Shown in pieces: positions 12,700-14,643 of a stretch of DNA of 14,643 bases (its first letter is position 1; every line of letters begins with the position of its first letter). Under the pieces are notes generated by a model. The model ran no database searches, was not told the origin of the DNA, and worked only from the letters and a program-made list of their open reading frames with translations. The DNA comes from Nitrososphaerota archaeon. Its GTDB lineage: Archaea > Thermoproteota > Nitrososphaeria > Nitrososphaerales > UBA183. The DNA lies in NCBI GenBank assembly GCA_027886925.1, contig JAPCJN010000028.1, positions 5,301 through 19,943 of the forward strand, written 5' to 3'. Position numbers and translations under genes: made by a program.

Positions 12700-13608
12700 A
12701 TGTTCAGGCCATCGTTCCGGGGGACGGCTGCCATAGGCTCCATGCTCCTTGGCACCTCCGTCGTGGTCTACAATATGTTCGAATGGAACATTAACGGGCT
12801 ATATTTCGGAAATTCGAAGAACGACGTCTCGTTCATTCTTTCATTCTATCTTGCGGAGACCATCGCCCTCTTCCTGCTGCTGCTAGGTTTCTTTCTCGCA
12901 TACCGTGTCCTGCGGGACAAGTCTTCTGCGACCGACGCAGCAAAGCTTAGGCCCTCGTCGTCTTTGCTTTCGATCATTGGCAGCGCCATTGCGGACCGGC
13001 GACTGCTCAGGGTGGCTGTAGTCGCGACGCTCCTCTACGGCCTCCTCTACGCGGTCGCATCCAGCATCCTCGTCTACCAGCCGTCAGTGGACTTCGCCTC
13101 GACCTACGGGGTGACTTCTGCGACGTGGAACTACGTCCCTTGCTGCGGCGTCGTCGGCACCATGCCTGAACTGACGCTCTATCTCGCCCCTTCCGCCCAC
13201 CTGGCGGTCCAGATTGTCCCGTTGAGCTTGCTCCTGCTATTCATCGTGCCACCGCTCGTCGGGCTCAACGTAGCCATAGCGCTGTTCTCGGTGAGGAACA
13301 CTGTGGCGAAGCTGACAGGAAGGTGGATGGTGGCCTGTGGCGCGGCGGTAGGTCTCTTTACGGCCTGTCCTACCTGCGCTGGCCTCTTCCTTGCGGAGTC
13401 TGTGGGAGGGATTGGGGCGACTTCCTTGGCGGTCGTGCTCGCGCCTTATCAGACGCTCTTCATCGCCGTGAGCATCCCGCTCCTCGCAGTGATGCCTTTC
13501 TTCTTCGCCACGCGCGTCAGGAGGGCCAGGGAGGCGGCAGCACGCGGAGCGTCGTCGTTTTCTGTCCACTTCGCAAAGGACATCCGGCTCGAAGCGGGAA
13601 ACCGTTAA
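12700..13608 (+). CDS. Polytopic membrane protein with CC and CPTC motifs, next to heme O synthase
   Basis: A 302-aa integral membrane protein with about six helices (roughly residues 8-26, 46-70, 103-126, 168-196, 209-232 and 238-270). Two cysteine motifs stand out. YVPCCGVVGTMPE (146-157, C148 and C149) lies in the external loop before the fourth helix. C213 and CPTC (C223, C226) lie in the fifth helix. The C-terminal tail is basic. I do not recognise the family by name. Its position directly before ctaB and a probable ctaA, with only 38 nt to ctaB, suggests a part in heme-copper oxidase assembly, for example copper or redox handling, but that is inference. The start is ATG 12700 with a ribosome binding site. 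Confidence 0.75.
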   Translation: MFRPSFRGTAAIGSMLLGTSVVVYNMFEWNINGLYFGNSKNDVSFILSFYLAETIALFLLLLGFFLAYRVLRDKSSATDAAKLRPSSSLLSIIGSAIADRRLLRVAVVATLLYGLLYAVASSILVYQPSVDFASTYGVTSATWNYVPCCGVVGTMPELTLYLAPSAHLAVQIVPLSLLLLFIVPPLVGLNVAIALFSVRNTVAKLTGRWMVACGAAVGLFTACPTCAGLFLAESVGGIGATSLAVVLAPYQTLFIAVSIPLLAVMPFFFATRVRRAREAAARGASSFSVHFAKDIRLEAGNR

Positions 13609-13646
13609 AAGCCGAGCGAAAAGCGCGCGAAAGGATTCGGTTTTCT

Positions 13647-14510
13647 TTGAGCCTAAGAGACTATGTTGCACTCACCAAGCCCAAGATAGTCTGGCTGCTC
13701 ATACTGGTAGCTGTCGCCTCGGCAATAATAGCGGCGCGGTCGATTCCACCCCTTATCACGTTGGTAGGCCTCCTCCTCGCGGGGTCGCTCTCGACGCTAG
13801 GGTCCCTGGCGATGAACAGCTATCTTGAGATCGACGTCGACTCGAAGATGAAGCGCACACGGAACAGGCCGCTTCCGGCCGAGAGGATAATCCAGCCGAG
13901 AAGGGCGCTCGCGTTCGCGCTCTCGCTCTTCGGTCTGGGTCTGCTGATAGCTTACGTCACCCTGACGCCCTTGGCGACGCTCTTCATAGCGCTGGGAGCA
14001 ATCGTCTACGTCCCGATCTACACGGTCTGGCTGAAGCCGAGGACGACCTGGAACATCGTGCTGGGTGGCTTCGCCGGAAGCTGCGCGGCCCTCGCCGGGT
14101 GGTACGCGGTCACAACGGCCGACCCGCTGATAGCATGGGTCCTCGCGGCGCTCGTCTTCGTCTGGACTCCGAGCCACTTTTGGAGCCTCGCGGTAATCAC
14201 GGAGGAGGACTACTCTGCGGCCGGGATACCGATGCTCCCGTCCGTCGTGGGAGAGAAGAAGGCCGCCAAGTTCATCGTCGCAAACACGCTCCTCCTGATC
14301 CCGATCAGCCTCCTGTTCTACCTCTATCTGGCAGGGACGGGCGAAGTGGTCTATCTTGTCATCGCCTTCATCTTCGACCTCCTCCTGCTGGCGACCAACA
14401 TCAAGCTGCTGATCGCGCCGACGAAGAGCAACGCCTTGCTGGCCTTCAAGTTCTCGAGCCCATATCTCGCGGTCATCTTCGTGCTGGCGTGCGTCAGCGT
14501 CCTGCTCTGA
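13647..14510 (+). CDS. ctaB: Protoheme IX farnesyltransferase (heme O synthase)
   Basis: A 287-aa UbiA-family membrane prenyltransferase that adds a farnesyl group to heme b, making heme O for heme-copper oxidases. It begins YVALTKPKIVWLL, a family hallmark. The first active-site motif is NSYLEIDVDSKMKRTRNRPLP (N57, D63, D65, split at 57-77). The second region is VWTPSHFWSLA, followed by EEDYSAAGIPMLP (172-198). Several hydrophobic helices fill the rest. The frame stays open upstream into the preceding gene, so the start is inferred: TTG 13647 gives the normal N-terminus and length, with a weak GGAT 10 nt upstream. A GTTAAAAG element at about 13605-13612 might be a local promoter. The next gene begins 13 nt after the stop and looks like heme A synthase. 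Confidence 0.92.
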   Translation: MSLRDYVALTKPKIVWLLILVAVASAIIAARSIPPLITLVGLLLAGSLSTLGSLAMNSYLEIDVDSKMKRTRNRPLPAERIIQPRRALAFALSLFGLGLLIAYVTLTPLATLFIALGAIVYVPIYTVWLKPRTTWNIVLGGFAGSCAALAGWYAVTTADPLIAWVLAALVFVWTPSHFWSLAVITEEDYSAAGIPMLPSVVGEKKAAKFIVANTLLLIPISLLFYLYLAGTGEVVYLVIAFIFDLLLLATNIKLLIAPTKSNALLAFKFSSPYLAVIFVLACVSVLL

Positions 14511-14523
14511 GGTGCCCGACTGG

Positions 14524-14643
14524 ATGAACCCCGGGAAATACCTGGTCTACGCGACGATCGCCTCCACCTTCGTCTTGATAGTCTGGGGAGCCTACCTGAC
14601 CGCCGGCAACTGGGGAGGCGCGTGCGGATCCGGGAGTTCCTCA
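14524..14643 (+). CDS. Probable heme A synthase, N-terminal fragment (3' partial)
   Basis: Forty codons are visible before the window ends. MNPGKYLVYATIASTFVLIVWGAYLTAG is a first membrane helix, followed by NWGGACGSGSSS. A first helix ending in a G-x-Y-x-T-A-G pattern and then a cysteine resembles the start of CtaA/Cox15 heme A synthase. The position directly after ctaB agrees, since CtaA converts heme O to heme A. GAGGTG (14509-14514) overlaps the ctaB stop and lies 9 nt before the ATG; an in-frame GTG at 14512 is an alternative start. The fragment is too short to be certain. Confidence 0.6.
   Translation, partial: MNPGKYLVYATIASTFVLIVWGAYLTAGNWGGACGSGSSS

Overview
This window looks like chromosomal DNA from an aerobic, GC-rich archaeon of the TACK group, most likely Thaumarchaeota or a close relative. 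Several things point there. Promoters are TATA-type, some spaced for leaderless mRNAs. Internal genes carry GGTGA-type ribosome binding sites and often TTG starts. There is a ribosomal protein L13e-like gene, a tRNA-Tyr with C1-G72 and bulge-helix-bulge (BHB) introns, and genes for heme O and probably heme A synthesis. No insertion sequence, CRISPR array, phage gene or integrase was seen.

Layout. 1-1866: a core-MetE methionine synthase, open at the left edge and fused to a DUF4346-like tail, abuts a MetF-type reductase. 2044-2769: sugar-phosphate nucleotidyltransferase. 2861-6620: a purine operon with a CBS-less IMP dehydrogenase (guaB), GMP synthase (guaA) and an adenosine-deaminase-like enzyme. 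6710-7255: an unrecognised soluble protein. 7373-8970: an oxidative-stress pair, Fe/Mn superoxide dismutase (apparently leaderless, behind two overlapping inverted repeats) and an OGG1-type 8-oxoguanine DNA glycosylase. 9007-9944 (minus): a four-helix membrane protein followed by an L13e-like protein with a long lysine-rich tail. 10076-10232: tRNA-Tyr(GTA) interrupted by three introns. 10333-11781 (minus): three overlapping ORFs, two of them membrane proteins. 11854-12445: no convincing protein gene, but several long-range hairpins that may be a structured RNA. 12446-14643: a 60-aa membrane peptide, a cysteine-containing polytopic membrane protein, heme O synthase (ctaB) and the first codons of a probable heme A synthase.

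How it fits together. The left half is housekeeping one-carbon/methionine and purine nucleotide metabolism. The middle detoxifies superoxide and repairs oxidised guanine. The right end supplies heme for a heme-copper oxidase, consistent with aerobic respiration. The most unusual items are the three-intron tRNA-Tyr, the paired inverted repeats upstream of sod, the structured intergenic region at 12047-12255, and the cysteine-motif membrane protein next to ctaB.
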